A stretch of DNA of 64,000 nt, taken from Owenia fusiformis (Eukaryota; Annelida; Polychaeta; Sabellida; Oweniidae). The stretch is from NCBI GenBank assembly GCA_903813345.2, contig CAIIXF020000003.1, forward strand, positions 10,370,931 to 10,434,930, given 5' to 3'. This document shows positions 1 to 12,200 of the stretch, piece by piece. The position numbers and the translations under genes were made by a program. The notes below the pieces were generated by a model. The model saw nothing but the letters and a program-made list of their open reading frames with translations. It had not been told where the DNA came from and made no database searches. How positions within the stretch are numbered: position 1 is the stretch's first letter; each line of letters begins with the position of its first letter.

Positions 1-271
1 ATGGAAAATATTTAAGCAATGCATTTGTATGGCAATTTGTATTGGCGATTGCGGGGTGATTGGTCATATGTATAGGTTGGCATTTCGATTTTATCTGCAA
101 GGTTAAACTCCCTAATAACACCTTTCACCCGGTTCGCACTACCCTTTGCATTTGTTAGACTTTGCTTCTTAAAATAGAGCTTCGTCTTCAGGTTCTGCAC
201 AAAGGGTAGGCATGGACCTGTCATTAATGTCAAAGTGGGGAGGAGCCAAACAAACCTGTACAAGCTGAAAC

Positions 272-339
272 CTTGCACCCCTGACTGTCTTCAACAGTAG
301 ACTTCAAGTCAATTTTGTTGCCAACAAGCACTTGAATAG
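272..339 (-). CDS. Rab-like small GTPase, third coding exon (G4 NKID)
   Basis: After the acceptor TATTTCAG (plus-strand 340-347) the frame reads A-IQVLVGNKIDLK, the G4 guanine-specificity motif NKxD, in the phase left by exon 2. The 3' boundary is a guess: a possible donor GTTTCA follows AAG at 272. The G5 SAK motif and the C-terminal cysteines are not visible, so the gene continues beyond position 1 of the window or this end is degraded. Confidence 0.65.
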
Positions 340-762
340 CTGAAATACAGGAATGTTTTATTATAAACTAGATTGCTATAAAGTAAACAATAAAATTTAT
401 AAAATAAACTTATCTACATTTTTCTACTTGTAAAATAACATGTGTTAGAGATGATGTCAAGTTAACAGGCAGAATATTGAAGTTAGTTTCATTAGGGGAG
501 GAGGTAAATAATGTTAATTTATTTTTTAATATTCAAGTGAAAGACAAATCAACATTTGAAGATTTCATTAGATGTGGGGGAGGGGGAGTCAAACCACATA
601 AAGACCACTACTTTTGGTAATTGGATACCACCCCTTAAGAGCTACAGCTTTTTAACTAGTTCTATTATATTACATAACAATCATTTTAATTACAACATTA
701 TTAACAAGAATGTATTCCATTTATAGAAAATGAATTAAAAATAGAAAAATAGATTACTGAAC

Positions 763-925
763 CTTGGGGACAATATCTAGTGACATCTTCCTGCCAATTG
801 GAGATGTGACGTAGCGTTGATTGTCTCGTGACATCATAGATTAGGATTGCAGCATGTGCATCGCGGTAATAACTTCGTGTTAGCGATTGGAATCTCTCTA
901 CTCCTGCAGTGTCCCAGATAGATAA
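763..925 (-). CDS. Rab-like small GTPase, second coding exon (G3, Gln to Val)
   Basis: Encodes LSIWDTAGVERF followed by a SLTRSYYR stretch and ILIYDVT, which is standard Rab sequence from G3 through switch II and strand beta-4. The acceptor is TTACAG (plus-strand 926-931) and the donor GTTCAG follows CCCAAG. The exon is 163 nt, so it leaves one base that joins exon 3 to give alanine. Notable: the position that is the catalytic glutamine in nearly all Rabs (DTAGQE) reads valine here (codon GTA, residue 77). In characterised Rabs a Gln substitution at this site strongly lowers intrinsic GTP hydrolysis, so this protein may be naturally slow or GTP-locked. That functional statement is inference. 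Confidence 0.85.
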
Positions 926-940
926 CTGTAATAAAAAGGC

Positions 941-1010
941 ATCCTTCGAACGCAGGGTTCCAGAATCATGGAACTTTGTGTATGATTCTGGAACCCTGCG
1001 TACGGAGGAT
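941..1010. repeat. Near-perfect 29-bp hairpin in Rab-like intron
   Basis: Positions 941-969 and 982-1010 are reverse complements with two mismatches in 29, around a 12-nt loop. It lies 15 bases beyond the exon 2 acceptor, inside the intron between exons 1 and 2 of the Rab-like gene. The stem is GC-richer than its surroundings. It could be a tiny fold-back element or a structured intronic RNA; nothing here decides. Confidence 0.7.
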
Positions 1011-1436
1011 GTAAAAAGGGTCCATCATTAAAAGCATACATTTAGAAACTGATGCCATTGTGTTATACACCATTTGAAAGATCATCTAAAGTCATAAACC
1101 AATTACAGGGTGGCCAGTATATAAATGACCCGACTTTAGGGTGTACTACTGTAAAACCTGTATCCTTACACCTCTCAATCCCAATTTTTGTCTCATTAAT
1201 TTACAGATAATTAAGAAATCTTGTGTATAAAACTAGCTAATCTAAACACTTTTGGTCAGTTTTTTAAAGTTACACCCACTGTATCTATGGAAGAACGTAG
1301 TCTTCAAGACTGTGGGCCCCCCTTATCTACTTCTCCAGCACAACACAACCCATGGTGTATGGTAGATGGGGGGGGGGGTATGTCCAGGGTCTTGAAGGAA
1401 GAGTAGAAGGAATGAGGTTTATCCAAAGTAACTTAC

Positions 1437-1640
1437 TGTTATTCTTTGGTTGTTATGATGAATAACTTTACAACAATTGTCAGTTGTCATGGTTATTTGA
1501 GTTTTTTCCACAAATTTATTGTCCTTTATCCTATTCAGCAAACTGGTTTTCCCAACTCCTACCTCTCCCAGTAAAATAACTTTGAAAACTTTTTGCTCCT
1601 TTCCCTCCAGGGATAAAGATTCAGGTGTGCCATTCTCCAT
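1437..1640 (-). CDS. Rab-like small GTPase, first coding exon (P-loop)
   Basis: First coding exon of a Ras-superfamily GTPase of Rab type, 68 codons from an ATG at 1640. It carries the nucleotide-binding P-loop GEVGVGKTS (residues 25-33) after a short N-terminal extension of about 18 residues. The exon ends in the codon ACA, followed on the minus strand by the donor GTAAGT (plus-strand 1431-1436). The next exon continues in phase 0 with LSIWDTAG, the Rab G3 motif, which confirms the join. The switch I stretch (TMTTDNCC, residues 50-57) is unlike the usual TIGVDF of Rabs, so the protein is divergent; NKID and the LVGNKIDL context in exon 3 recall Rab30-type proteins. Known role of the family: membrane-traffic switch, normally prenylated at the C-terminus, which lies outside this window. 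Subfamily is not certain. Confidence 0.85.
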
Positions 1641-3197
1641 ATTTGTTTACGCAAATGGTTTTATTTAACTAGAGTGTCTTAAATGTAATGTCTTGTCGCT
1701 GCTAAATCCTTCATTACAAAAGGGGGAATTACCCAGAATTCAAAGGTGAACCAATTTCCAAGTAAAGATGAACCTCCAGATCCATCTTTGAATTCTGGTT
1801 TATTATGTCACCACCAAAAAGTGGTCAAAAAAGTTCAAAAATGTTTTTTTTTAAACTTGCCTCAAATCAACCATTTTTTCAAAATCATTTACAAGTTCTA
1901 AGAAGTTCAAATGTGCCTTAAGATTGAACTCATAACATTCCTCTCTTCGTTATTACCACAAAAATCCTGATGTATATATACAGTGATGTAGATACTGATG
2001 TTCATTTATTCTCCTGGCATTATATTAGAATCCTTTTCTATATTAATATCTTTGAGTACTGAACTTGTATGTCAATTCATGTTCTTCTTCTTATTATCAG
2101 AGTTCAAATAAAATTTGACAATCTTAAAAACAATTCTCTCAAAAACCATCTTGAAGTCCTTGTCCAAACATTTTAATGTCTGTTGACTTTTATTGTATCT
2201 TCTCGACTTTGCGTTAGTAATACATAATGTATAGTATGTTAATAACCACTGCCCACAGCCTCTAATTCTTACGATTGGTTGTCAATTTTTAAAGCTTATG
2301 ATTTTAACTCGTTGATGTCTGGCCCAGATTTACTGCCCTTATATATATGGCCTGTCATGCTCAGTTACCTGCATTTTGGAAAGTATTTCCATTGAAACAA
2401 TAAAGATGATTTTGCAAGTTCTCTCAAACGTAGACTGCTAAGTGTTAACACCAAAAAACTGTTAGTTTTTCATCGCTTGTTTAAACTTTCCTTAACAGCA
2501 AGAAAGGAACTGTATTTACAAAGCACCTCACTAATGTTGACAGAAGAATAATGTTTGATTTGTATTTCTGAATATTAGGCATGAATAAGTTGCACAGTAG
2601 ATTTAAAGTGCTTATCCATTTTTAAAGGGCTGACACCATCGCTTGTTATGGCCAAGCAATAGAATGCCTAAATTGTCAAGTATGTGTACCCCAATATCTG
2701 AGTACCGTATGTCTTCAGATGATATATTTCTCAGTATTTGAGATATTGACTGTCAAATATGATATGGGAGGTAGACAAGGATTGGCTCCCTGGGTTCCAA
2801 CTGGATATTCTGCCATATATGGAATCAAGTCATGGTTACAATATTCAAAATTACACAGTCACCATCTTTTGGACTCATGCGGCACTAACTTCGACCTTTG
2901 ATTTGAATTTTTGACCTACCAGATGTTTGAAAATCAATCAGTCTCATACTGCACCGTTTTTCTTCAAACTTGTTTCATTCAGAGCATAACAAAAATGCCT
3001 TTCCATTGGTACATTATTCTGTTAAACATTTCTGTGGCATTTGGGTCCCCAGCTGTGAGATTATAGGGCTTCTCACAATGGGTACTTGATATAGAGGTTT
3101 AATTGTCCTTATTATTTAAATTAAGCCTTACTATGAGTGAACACTTAAGGACCCCCATATAATGCAATCCTGACCAATATATTTTATTCACTTTCAG
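1641..3197. other. Region between Rab-like gene and first CARMIL exon seen
   Basis: No supported exon. The two genes diverge here, so their promoters may share this stretch, and the missing initiating exon of CARMIL (about a dozen codons in vertebrates) may lie in it or outside the window. A short TATATATA run is at about 2339-2347, but I cannot tie it to a start site. A small inverted repeat is listed separately. Confidence 0.5.
1733..1798. repeat. Small inverted repeat with CCAGAATTCAAAGG ends
   Basis: CCAGAATTCAAAGG at 1733-1746 is mirrored by its inverse at 1785-1798 with one mismatch. The outer context (GGGGAATTACCCAGAATTC) and an internal AAGATGAACCT resemble the fold-back element at 63735-63925, so this is probably a degraded member of the same MITE family. 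Confidence 0.5.
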
Positions 3198-3295
3198 AGA
3201 GTATGCGGGATGTTTTTGACAAACATACAAAGGTTACATATCGACGGCTGGTTTTTATGGTGATCAAACAAGAAAAAGAAGATCAAAAAATTCTA
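3198..3295 (+). CDS. CARMIL: CARMIL exon a (PH-like domain start)
   Basis: Reads (x)[17 protein letters not shown] and on to EDQKIL, matching the vertebrate ESIKDVIGRK segment at the start of the PH-like domain. Acceptor TTTCAG, donor GTGAGT. The first codon is completed by an unseen upstream exon. A second AG two bases further on would shift the acceptor to 3200 without changing the later frame. Confidence 0.8.
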
Positions 3296-6200
3296 GTGAG
3301 TATTCTAGTGACATAAGCTGAACCAATAGATGGCTCTAGGGGTTTTGGTTAGGCTAGAATACCATTTCATAATATGGAAAAAAACTGACATAATGTTGCA
3401 TAATTTTTTAATTTATCCAATTTATATTCATTTGGATTTACATATTGGGATGGCAACTGATCCTTACTCCATCATAATCATAAAATAAAAAGTATAAATA
3501 AAATATTTTCTTGGCAAGCTTTACTATAATTCTTATAATTTAACTGGGGCTGCTCAATTTCATCTTCATCAAAACAGAAATGATTTTAAAGTACAAAATA
3601 TAACCTCTAAGATTTCAGGCACATAGTTCTTACACTTTCTAACATGTACAATTTTTCACTAAACCAGGAAGTCAAAATTCAATGTATAAAAATTGTGCTT
3701 CTTTCAAAAATTAACCTGAACGCTTATTTTTGACCTTTCAAACATTCATTTAAAATTATACACAAAGATTGATAACCTTTTCAAAAAGTATTTTTCATTT
3801 CATTAAAGGAGTGTTTTGATACCGTATTATTATATTCATTCAAAAAATAAAAATAAAAATGCAACTCTCCTAGATCAGTATTTTAATCTCTTCAAACTCT
3901 AAAAAAATAAAAGCCATTACTATGCCACACTATTGGGTTATTTAGATATTAACATCTAAACCATATATAGGATTATTTTTATTTGTCTTTTTAAGTAGGT
4001 ACCTGACTTTAGACCTCATGGTGAAAAGTTTAACATTTCAAGCATTCTGAATTCTATTGTATTTTAGAAAATGATTTATTTTGAGTGTGATTCATATGTC
4101 AAAAATATATTAGAATTTAAATGAAGTCATATTTCGTGCTTACAGAACATGATCATATGATTATCTCTTCTCACCAGGATATATTTAGGGTGTGGTGCTA
4201 ACATCTTCAGAATAACCGTTCAATTTTGATAAATCATATTTATGTTATATTTTACCCTTTTTACATGCTATTATTGTATATTCAGTCAAGTTTAGACTGT
4301 GGAAACAGTCATGAATTGCCAATAGGGTGTGGAGGGAGCTAATTAGAGTGTGGTGCTGGGCCACAGTCTAAAAGCCTGGTGAGAGCCCTGTTAATTCACA
4401 CTTAACTAGCGTGTCAGATATCAGCCAATCCAAACAAGCTATTTTATGCAACTGCAGTGCATTATATTACCAATCACCACATCCAAGGTCACTTGTTGAA
4501 CTGTTGTCAAGGTGACAACTTGACTCTACAGATTGAAATTGACACTCTACCAACTTCACCCTTGCTAAAAGTTTCATTGAAAATATGTTCTTTTACTGAA
4601 TTCCTATATTTAAGGTGATTTTGTAGAAAAAATATTAAAATGACACCTTTTAAGTGATGTCGTAGGAAATATTAAAATGATACCTTTGAGAAAGCAAAAG
4701 CATATTTGTCCACAATGCACCGAGTCCAGGACTTCAATCCTTAAATAAAGCATTTAAAATAATGTATATATTCCGCTACACTTCTTTTGTATCATGATGT
4801 ACAATTATCACATACCAATTATTATTCATTGTGAGACTTCATTTTAAAACTTGTTTACGTTTGATTGTCTCCATTGATTGTTGTGATACATATTTGATTG
4901 TGATACATATTGATAGCGATTCATATTTGATTGTGATACATATTGATAGCGATTCATGTTTGATTGTGATACATATTGATAGTGATTCATATTTAATTGT
5001 GATACATATTGATTGTGATTCTATTTGATTGATTGTGATTCATATTTGATTGTGATATATATTGGTAGTGATTCATATTTGATTGTGATATATATTGGTA
5101 GTGATTCATATTTGATATTGATACATATCATACTATTTGATTGTAATATCTATTTGATTGTTATTCATATTTTCTTGTGATATATTATTGATTGTGATAT
5201 ATTTTCAGGCCTTTACTCCACAGCGAATGCTTATCCTCAGTGCAAAAGTCCCAACAAAGGTAAGACTTACATTTGAATTAAAACAGTAGTTTTTATCAAG
5301 TAAACATCCATTACAAATTAATAATAAATTTAAAAAAGTTAGGTGACAATAAGGTTTGATTTCCTTCTTTGACCTTTCTAAAAGGAGGAAGAGTATACTA
5401 GCTTTTCCCTTTTATGGTAGCTGATGTACAATGTCAGTTATAAAAAGAAGCCTATAACAGGTCTAACTACACTTGTAAAAACAGTGTAGAAAATCCAATT
5501 TTTAGCCAAATTTTTCTTTCATCTAAACTTACCTTATACACTGTGTCTATATTATCTATATCATCATCTATATTAATGTTTCACTGTTATTCTGTGTTTC
5601 ATTTCCCCATGTTTAATGTTTTGAAATATTCTTTCAATTTTAGATTGAGCAGAGTTTCCATTTCTTGGACATACAGGGTATTGAGAGCAAAAAACAGAAC
5701 CAAGTGAGTGTTGTGTAACAACTATTACTATTCCCTATTTAACAGTGTAAAGATATGAAATATCAGTTATTTAGAATAAACATTTCTGTGTGCCTTCAGC
5801 CATCATTTCCATATTGTAGTTTGCCATTAAGAGGCGGAAAACTTAAACTGTGAAAATCACAAAGTAATTAGTTTGTATTTGTGCAATTATAAATAACATT
5901 GTAAATTTTGTTTGAAATTGTACATTTTCAGTTAATAATAACAGTGAGTAGCAAAAGCTCACAAGACGATGATGGAAAATCATACAAATTCCGAACTCTG
6001 GAATCGGAGTCAGAGGAAACTGATCACATGATCACCCAGATTGGGACGGGTATAAAATCAATATTTCCCATGGTGCCTTTAGAGTAAGTGCAATGATTTT
6101 TATTTTTGCCTTACTGGTCCAACAGTTTTTTCATTGATCTCCCCATTATTGACATGGGCAATGTAAGACTTGGGAATTTCAAAAATAGGCACTCGCCTAC

Positions 6201-9200
6201 GTGGGATTTTCAAAATAGGCCTGTTCCTACTTGAGATCTCAAAAATAAATCTGCACATGAAAATGACGAAAATTATGAGAAATAGGCATTTTTATTCAAT
6301 AATTGTGAAAATGAGAATTTCAGAAAACAATTTTGAAGAAAGCATTTCTTTTTCTTAAATGCAAAAGAAGTACATTTTTGACCATTGATCCATACAACTC
6401 ACATTGATCAAAAACAATAAATACAATAAACACATATACATTAAACAATCATTCAATATCAATCAAAAAATAAATTATTATTTTAATTTAGGAAAATTAT
6501 ACGCAAAATAGATGTCACTCCTAGTGATAGAATCCGACCAATGAATGACATGATGAAAGATTTGAGCAAGAAGGATCCAGGGCCGTGCGGAGGTTATTCT
6601 ACGATATATCGAAGCATGTGCGACTACCATAATTTGCCATTTAGGGACGATGTTGCTTGGGTATGTTATATTGCCATTTGTTTGTAAATTTTTATTTAGA
6701 TTTTTATTCAGATTTATTCAGATTTTTTGTTTCAAAAAAGTATGGCACACTTTCTAAGCTTGAATGTTTGTGATGAAAATAGTTTACTGTTTTTATTGAA
6801 AGAACCTATCTCAATGAAACGATATCCCAATAATTTAAACATCAAAATAAATATCGAGTATTTATTCCTTTCAAATTATGTAAGATATGGATTTCAAAAT
6901 TCATCATATATATGTTTTGACATCAAACAATGACATCAAAATTGTATTTTGGATCAATCAGCAAAAATTACTTAAAAAAGCAGGCATTTTATTTCTATAA
7001 TATGTTTAATTAGATTTAATCATTTACAACTTATATTTCATTTATAAATTTTTTTTTGCAATTTTTTTCAGGATGTTGATACAATATATTTATCCCAGGA
7101 TTCCAAGGAGTTAAGACTCGGGGACTTTGATCATCTTGATAGCAGGTAATATTCGTAATTATTCTATGATACCTGATATTCCTGCTATTTGATTGGCTGA
7201 TTGTCATCAGTTACTCTTTCTGGCATTCTGATTAGAAGACCGGTCCACGCTGTTCTTTTTTATTGTACACTTCTTTTAAATTGATTGGAAGACCGGTCCA
7301 TGGTTTTCTTTTTTATTGTACACTTCCTTAAAATCCTTTATTCTGGTTGGCTGACAGTATTGGTTTTATTGAACACTCCCAAAATATTACAACTTTGATT
7401 GGTTGATATGCAGTTGCTATTTTCTAATATTTTGGGGAATTATAAACATCTTGCATTCTTATTATTGGTTTGTAGCTGTCAGATATTTTATATTACCATA
7501 GATATCTTTGAAAATATGCATTCTGATTGGTTTCTCATTACATTAAGCATTTTGATCAGGTGATTGATGTTTTGCATACTTTAATCATGAAATCGATCAA
7601 GATGTCATCATATCAATTTATGTAACAAAATGCCTCTTTTCTAGATATTCATTTTACGCCCTTTCTGGTAAATCGCATGCTTTATAAGTGAACCCATTGT
7701 TAAAAATTGTCCCATTGGAATTAATACATTTCTGGTGTTTCTTGCAATGCGAATTTTAATTGTGTTGACACCAAAATTGAAAAAACCTTGCGCCATCAAT
7801 ACCGATATTAAAAAAACATATTGCTCACATATTAAAGGGGCTACAAGGACTGTAGAGAGAAAATTCGAAATTTTTTATTTTTTCTGAGCTGTCAGGTCAA
7901 TATTTGGCTTACATATTCATTGATATACCTATTTTCTTAAAATGTATGGATAAACTATCAATTTTCCCATTCATAGATTTTTAAGATCCATCATGTTTCA
8001 AGAGGAATATCGGCTGAAATAATGTTCATCCAGGGGGTTTCTTTCTAGATAATAAAAATATATGTTAGTCTTGAAGAAAAATCCAAACTTAAATATATTT
8101 TGACACTGATTGATGATCGTTGATCATGATCCCTGCACTTATTGTTGTACCTTTAAATGAATTAATCACTATTTGACTATTAAAAATAGTTGAATGTATA
8201 AATGAGTGAGGAATTAAAAGTGTTTGATGGTGCATTGTTCAGATGGTGTAGATGTTTTTTTTTTAACTCACACGGTGATTTTAACTTTGGAATCAGAGTT
8301 AGAGTTGTACCCGTTATTATTCAATAATACAGTTTTTGTTCGTTTTTGATCATACTAAATGCATGATTGAAATTCTTTTATCTCATTGCTGGCCAGAGCT
8401 ATTTTTGAAGGTTTTCTGCTGGTGACTGGTAATTTTGATGGAAAATTAAGCAAAATTGCATGGTATCGATACCCTATGCGCTAAGTTAAATGCCATTTGT
8501 GAAGCCAATGACAAAATATTTCAATTGCGCCCTACCAGGTTCCTCTAGTGACCCCTAGAATATTTGGGAAGATAATCGATACAGATTATGTGACAGTTAC
8601 TGGATAGCACCCCGAGATATCTCAGGGTTGGTCAGATACAATTATGACGTCATAGACGAGATATTTAGGGATTGGTCAGCAATGAGTTAATGTACTTGTT
8701 AAAATAACCCATTTTTATATTCATGCATAAAGTATATTGGAAGTGTGTTAACAGTTTCAATTAGATAAAACACTTATTTCCTTGTTTTTGCATGTTTATT
8801 GACAAGATAAAATCAAGTGTTTTCCCATTTATCATTATTAATTTTATATTAAATTGTAAATTGTAACTATATTTATAACAGAGCCATCACATTTGTAAAA
8901 GTATAAATTCCACAGTTCAAAATCTGAAACTTTTTTAAGATTTTTATTTTATTTTTTAGGGATTTAGTCCCGATAATCTCTGCCTTGGAGCACAACAATT
9001 GGTTTACTAGTCTCAATTCCAGTGGCGTTAAACTAGTAAGTTTTCTGTACAATGTATATATTAAAGATGTTTAGATCTCTGAAAAGACCCATTATATCAT
9101 GGTCCTTATCAGATGCTTAAATATATAAATTCTCTGATGAGAAATAGAAAAACGAATGCTTAAATCAGTATTAATGTATTGTGCAATTTTGTATAAAATT

Positions 9201-12200
9201 TGAAAGATTTGTGTATACTCCTAAATATTCAGTTTTGCATATTGTTGTGTAATTCTGTGTATTTCATTATTGTATTATTATATTATTATTATGTAATATG
9301 TGCTGTGATGTGTAAATTTGAATATTTAATTATATTTTAGGCCCTGGATGTACAAGAGAGTTTATTGCGGGTTCTCAAAAAGAATTCCTTTCTCGAGGAA
9401 CTTCATCTTAGCAATACTGGAATTAAGTGGTATGTTTTTATTTTTATTGATTATTTAATTATAGGGACTTAAAGCTCCACATTTTAAAGTGAACTTGTAC
9501 ATGAATGTTGAAAATAACCATTGCCATATTGAGTAAAAATTACATGTTTAAGGTAAATAGTTGCAATTGAAAGGGTAGGGGCACTTATTCCCGGAGTTCT
9601 TTCAACTTCTCTAAGAATGTGTAGCTTAACATCCCTTATGTTTAAGAATTAAAAGTATGTATTCATTTTCTCAAAAATCAAAACATTTTGAATGCATGAA
9701 TTGATAAAATTGATATTTTTTGATATTGAAATTCAATTATTTGGTAATGCCAAAAAAAACAAATCATTCACATGGTAAAACAGAAATATTGTAATTCAGG
9801 GCATGATGTAGGGCTATTGGTGACTTTCTATATTATACTAAATGCACATGTATTTCAGGGAGTTTGCAAAGCAATTGGCCACTGCCCTGTTATCAAATAG
9901 CTCCTGCTGTATAAACACACTGGATCTCTCTAACAACTACATACTAATGTACATGTATTTCAGGGAGTTTGCAAAGCAATTGGCCACTGCTCTGTTATCA
10001 AATAGCTCCTGCTGTATAAACACATTGGATCTCTCTAACAACTACATACTAATGTACATGTATTTCAGGGAGTTTGCAAAGCAATTGGCCACTGCCTTGT
10101 TATCAAATAGCTCCTGCTGTATAAACACACTGGATCTCTCTAACAACTACATACTAATGTACATGTATTTCAGGGAATTTGCAAAGCAATTGGCCACTGC
10201 CCTATTATCAAATAGCTCCTGCTGTATAAACACATTGGATCTCTATAACAACTACATACTAATGTACATGTATTTCAGGGAGTTTGCAAAGCAATTGGCC
10301 ACTGCCTTGTTATCAAATAGCTCCTGCTGTATAAACACACTGGATCTCTCTAACAACTACATACTAATGTACATGTATTTCAGGGAATTTGCAAAGCAAT
10401 TGGCCACTGCCCTATTATCAAATAGCTCCTGCTGTATAAACACATTGGATCTCTCTAACAACTACATACTAATGTACATGTATTTCAGGGAGTTTGCAAA
10501 GCAATTGGCCACTGCCTTGTTATCAAATAGCTCCTGCTGTATAAACACACTGGATCTCTCTAACAACTACATACTAATGTACATGTATTTCAGGGAATTT
10601 GCAAAGCAATTGGCCACTGCCCTATTATCAAATAGCTCCTGCTGTATAAACACATTGGATCTCTCTAACAACTACATTGAAGACAGAGGTATGGAACTTC
10701 TTGATTGGTTATATGTTTTAAAATGCAAAAGAGCATAGTAGTGTGGAAAACAAGAATATGGACCCAACACTCTTAATCGTATAGATGTGACTGAAAATCA
10801 GGCAGTTTATTCAGAATTTAGAGATAAATTAAATCTTATTTAAGTAGATTTTGATTACTTTGAGTAACAAATGCAAATTAGAGGAACAATGTCCACATTT
10901 TATCTATTATGACCACTGTCACTGCTTGACTAGAAAACTAGATATGAGAAAGTTTTTTCTTTGATTAAAAGATGTCACCCTAAAAGCAATTTTCTTAAAA
11001 ATTTAATCTCACATTGTTTTTCAAAAATCCTAACTTTATCTAAGAGTTGATGGAATTGTGTTTTCATGTTCAGGAGTTTTGAGTTTAGTCACGTCTTAAT
11101 GTTTATTTAAGAAATTAGTGGAGAGGTTAAGCTACACTTTTTAAGAATGTAGATCAATTTTGGTCATCTGGGATAAGTTCTCGCTTTAATAGTTTTACTC
11201 CCCCAATTGAGTAGAAAGATCTGCGTAAGAAAAAAAGTTGAATTTGGTCCCTGGAAAAATCACTCGAGGAGGGACAGTAATCCTGTCGGCGTCATTAAGT
11301 TACAATTTCATGTACAAGATCTCTTAAATATTTGTAGTTTAACCTCCCTATTATTTGTTCTTCATAGAATATTAGATGACTTGTAGGGATTTCTCAAGAA
11401 TTTCTCACAACAGGCTAAATAAATGAAAACAATGGGCAAAATTAATGGAAATCATAAATATAACATGGAAAAGTTGAAAAGTCCCTAAAAACAACAGGCG
11501 ATTTTGTGAAATAGTGTAAATTGACTTTTGCCTGCTGCTGATGAAACCCCTCACTTGTCTTAAGTCGTCATGTTTTATTATGCACAACTAAGAGAGGAAT
11601 TAACAAGGAATAGAGTAGAAAGACTCGATGTTAACATGCTAAATTGTATAGAAATGGAAGAAAATTAGACATTTCATTCAAATTTTACAGAGAAATAGCA
11701 AGAAATGAACATAATCAGGGATTTTTTTTCATTTTCTTAAAAGTGTGTTCTAACTTTCTATCTAGGTTTAAAACATCTGTGTGGACCCCTGAAATACTTG
11801 CAACTCCAAACCTCAGACCCAAGGAGTGAATCCGATAGTTAGTATCAGTCTAAGGGGTCTTTGCTCTGCTAATATAATCATTTAATTATTTTAGTTAATT
11901 ATTAATTATCACATTGCTTTACTCACTAAGATGCTAATATATTATCATTTACTAATATTAACTTGGAGTTGATTTTGTTGGTTTAATGTTTTCATTCTCC
12001 AGGGTTCATATAGATGGCACTGGTCACACTGCGGGCTGTTTGATTTTTTTCAATTCTCTTGGTTAGCATGTTTTAACATGAAGTTAGGGTCAGTGTCAAG
12101 TCACTCTATAATTTAGTTTCTATGAGATACTCGTATGTTTGAAATGACCCCCAAGTCTGATTTGGCAATGTTTTGAATATCATTAACCAATACCTAGCAT

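Noticed and set aside
12-278. 88-codon minus-strand frame as the C-terminal exon of the Rab-like gene
   Set aside because: It is in a different frame from the NKID exon, has no G5 SAK motif or C-terminal cysteine pair, and no family resemblance.
2339-2347. TATA box for CARMIL or the Rab-like gene
   Set aside because: TATATATA runs are common in this AT-rich sequence and no start site can be placed near it.
9842-10738. A free-standing 298-codon repeat protein gene
   Set aside because: The apparent start ATG lies in the intron before the acceptor, and the end runs past the GTATGG donor at 10689. The frame is the CARMIL exon array, not a separate gene.
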